NCBI GenBank assembly: GCA_004794785.1 | Contig: SJOL01003010.1 | Coordinates: 5,764 to 69,763 of the forward strand | From: Opisthorchis felineus | Lineage: Eukaryota; Platyhelminthes; Trematoda; Opisthorchiida; Opisthorchiidae | DNA length: 64,000 nucleotides | Direction: 5' to 3' | Part shown: piece by piece, positions 62,061-64,000 of the stretch | Layout of the letters: the number at the start of each line of letters is the position of its first letter | Numbering within the stretch: position 1 is the stretch's first letter | Position numbers and translations under genes: made by a program | Notes under the pieces: model-generated | Told to the model about the DNA's origin: nothing | Seen by the model: the letters and a program-made list of their open reading frames with translations, nothing else | Databases searched by the model: none

Positions 62061-62206
62061 TGACAGAGAAATCTAAGGACGGTCTAACAAATAACCCCAA
62101 GATGGCGAATGACAACATGCAGCAGAACACACCCGAGGCTGTTGCACAGTACCGGCAAGATATTAATAAGGTTCTGCAAAATAACAGGAATTTCTTCCGT
62201 AGGTAG
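62061..62206 (+). CDS. Candidate short coding exon or small ORF, unknown product
   Basis: From an ATG at 62061 (also in frame with an upstream open stretch from 61988) the frame encodes a hydrophilic segment including MANDNMQQNTPEAVAQYRQD and KVLQNNRNFFRR, then TAG. The composition is more protein-like than its surroundings, and a possible donor (GTAGGT) overlaps the end, so it might be a first exon continuing beyond. No family is recognised. No following exon was identified. Confidence 0.22.
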
Positions 62207-63035
62207 CATCCCACGGTTAGTTTCCATTGTGTGATCGTCATCTTTCAGGCAGGAGTAAGTAAGGAGCAGGTTTACTCAGAAGTTAACCAATTGACTCAAA
62301 GGTCATTAAAGGATTGCATAAAACTACGTATCTAGTTTGTGTTCTCCAACAGAACCCATCCACAAGGGACAACTTGCAGCAGGCCTAGTAGGCTTCTGCT
62401 GATCACTACCTTCGTGCACTCTCTTCTCCACTCTCCTCCACGCTCTCTACCACTCTCTTTGCGGGTCTCGATACCACGACTGATGTTCCCGTTTAATTTA
62501 CATCACCCATGGTGAACACTACTTCACGGTAGCCATTCGCGTTTTTTAAACCTCGATTACTGGTCCGTCTGGTTGCCCATAATTCTCTCAGTCGGAGGCA
62601 ATCAGGACAATAGACCACTTTTGAGTGTATGTTAGTCTCCTCCTGCAGTTACGTCTAGTGCCTATCGAAAAAAATGATCCGGGACGCAGATACTGCAATT
62701 GAGCTGACTGTTCCGTCACTCAATTTTCGGTTCCAGCAACGCATCTTAAGTGACAGAGATCGTTGCGGTTGGATATTTATTTAGTGCCCATCTGAGAGAA
62801 ATTCCGTGAGACCATAATAACGCCCATCTCCAAAAAGAGTACTGACGATGAATGTGATAGCCACAGCAGTTTGCGAACATATGATTTCGATAGCATTTAT
62901 TCTCGAAAATACAGCCATAAAATATAGAGTAGGGCTATAAATGCGCCGAAACCTCCACAACATGAGTAAAAGAGGTCACAATCTGGTAAGTTTGTTGGAG
63001 AGCGCAACTGATCGACCAAGGCGGTCTCAGGGCAC

Positions 63036-63600
63036 CTACATGCGTTTTTTGGGATCAAGTAACCGAAGAGCAATCGCCTCGGCTGTTTCCAATGCTGCAT
63101 GGCGCATGGCCTTATAACGATTTGGTGAAACCCGGTAAGTCACTGAACGATTTCGTCGAAGTGACTGGTAGTCTGTACCAATCATATGAGCGGTGATCGC
63201 CTTCGTCACGTGCCTGGCTGGTTCACATGTCACGCAACTTGGGTTGCGCTCACAAATTCTCTCGGGGCACACGCCGAGTCATGCAACTCACACAGTTAGC
63301 CGGACACTAGCAAATAAATGAACAAATAACCATTGACAAATCACGGAGCGGCGACCTATCCTTGAGGTTGAAATGGAACAGTGGGCCACTGCTGAAGTAT
63401 ACCCTTAATTGGGATGTATTCAATGTCCGTTTCAACACACAGGTTGGACCACGGGTCAGCGTTTCGGAAGCCCTATTGCTTATGAGGGGAAGGCGGTTAT
63501 AGGTGAGCTTTTCCGTAACCGACTGATCTCTTGAGGGTCCATGCTCGGTCTCTGGTTGGGGATATTTTTTCACAAACTGATCTGAATGTCCCTTTTGCAC
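63036..63600 (-). mobile_element. Degenerate Penelope-like retroelement 3' part (connector and GIY-YIG-type nuclease region)
   Basis: Read on the minus strand from 63600, the frame contains LRVYFSSGPLFHFNLKDRSP and then LSMVICSFIC. This matches the linker ahead of the nuclease in Penelope-like elements (…FxSxPLFxFxLKDKxP…SxVIYxFxC). After a stop and frame change, 63272-63036 reads ITAHMIGTDYQSL, YRVSPNRYKAMR and LETAEAIALRLLDP. That fits the end of this class (xAxHLxxTxH…YRVxxxRxxxR…EAxAIRxxxP), including the conserved Glu of EA. The GIY and YIG strands themselves are not visible (only CVSCMTRR near the expected place), so the nuclease is broken. The upstream RT is not recognisable in the remaining window. 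Confidence 0.55.
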
Positions 63601-64000
63601 AAAGATTTTATGGTTAAGCTACGGTTTGGCATCAGGACTATCACCAGCATTCTACAAGCTATGTAGGTCGGAACTCCTATTAGGATTCTTCCATATTTTG
63701 CGTCCACAAAGCTTTAGAAATAAGCGTACCGGACACATAGTTTTCACATAGTTTTCCGGTATATAACCCTCTTTGGTAATGCGTCTTGTCTTCCTGCCAG
63801 TGAAATATCCAGGAATTGGGATGTGCTATCGGTTTCTCCAATCTCATTAAATTTGAGTGCAGTGTGAACGAATTTAAGAGACCCAAGGATGTTTTTCATT
63901 ATGATACGGCATTCGGAAATGATGGAGGAATTGTCCGTATAACCTATATAAAAGGGTTATTGTTCAGTAATCGGTTTTAAAACAGTGTGTTCAAGTTTGT
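63601..64000. other. Right edge of window, nothing assigned
   Basis: This might be further decayed retroelement DNA on the minus strand (frame 63680-63886), but no motif supports it. Confidence 0.35.

Noticed and set aside
1..64000. CRISPR arrays, operons, prokaryotic promoters or rRNA
   Set aside because: None seen; repeats are dispersed or simple, and gene structure is eukaryotic.

Overview
The window reads as eukaryotic nuclear DNA, most likely from a parasitic flatworm (trematode). It has long introns with good GT-AG borders, very large low-complexity coding exons, and decayed non-LTR and Penelope-like retroelement pieces. It also carries a tRNA-like SINE whose conceptual translation I recall (from memory, unverified) from liver-fluke predicted proteins. 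There are no operons, no ribosome-binding sites and no prokaryotic layout. Nearly all short open frames across the window are chance.

The main content is one plus-strand gene running from about 7.5 kb to 54.8 kb. I can trace six coding exons: 7646(or further upstream)-8020, 22099-22530, 33463-34770, 40094-41174, 44311-45461 and 54009-54836. Each internal boundary has a good donor (GTAAGT or GTGAGT), an AG acceptor and a matching codon phase. The joined frame is about 1,724 codons if it starts at the ATG at 7646. The first exon encodes two C2H2 zinc fingers. The middle exons encode about 1,280 residues rich in Ser, Thr, Asn, Gln and Ala. The last two exons share a 63-residue homeodomain with the three-residue loop extension of the TALE superclass, closest by eye to the PBC (PBX/extradenticle) type but with Ala at position 50 and Lys at 47. 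The product is therefore a probable nuclear transcription factor pairing C2H2 fingers with a TALE-like homeodomain. I know of no standard animal homeobox class with that pairing, and it is the most interesting item here. That the finger exon belongs to this gene is inferred from strand, phase and order, not proven.

Region by region: 1-4470 has no recognisable gene. 4471-6720 is a decayed LINE (endonuclease, reverse transcriptase and its 3' part, all plus strand). 7465-8020 is the 5' part of the gene. The 14-kb first intron holds an RTE-like RT piece (minus, 10.7-11.1 kb), a SINE (minus, 14.35-14.6 kb) abutting a long inverted repeat, a possible CCHC zinc-knuckle remnant (18.9 kb) and a second SINE-like piece (20.1-20.3 kb). 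The second intron has CA/TG-rich DNA and a 20-N assembly gap inside a TA repeat. The third holds a possible alternative terminal exon (37567-37821) whose stop codon overlaps AATAAA. The fifth, 8.5 kb long and inside the homeobox, holds another SINE copy. 54837-64000 is 3' flank with a Penelope-like remnant on the minus strand at 63.0-63.6 kb, a microsatellite, and weak coding candidates.
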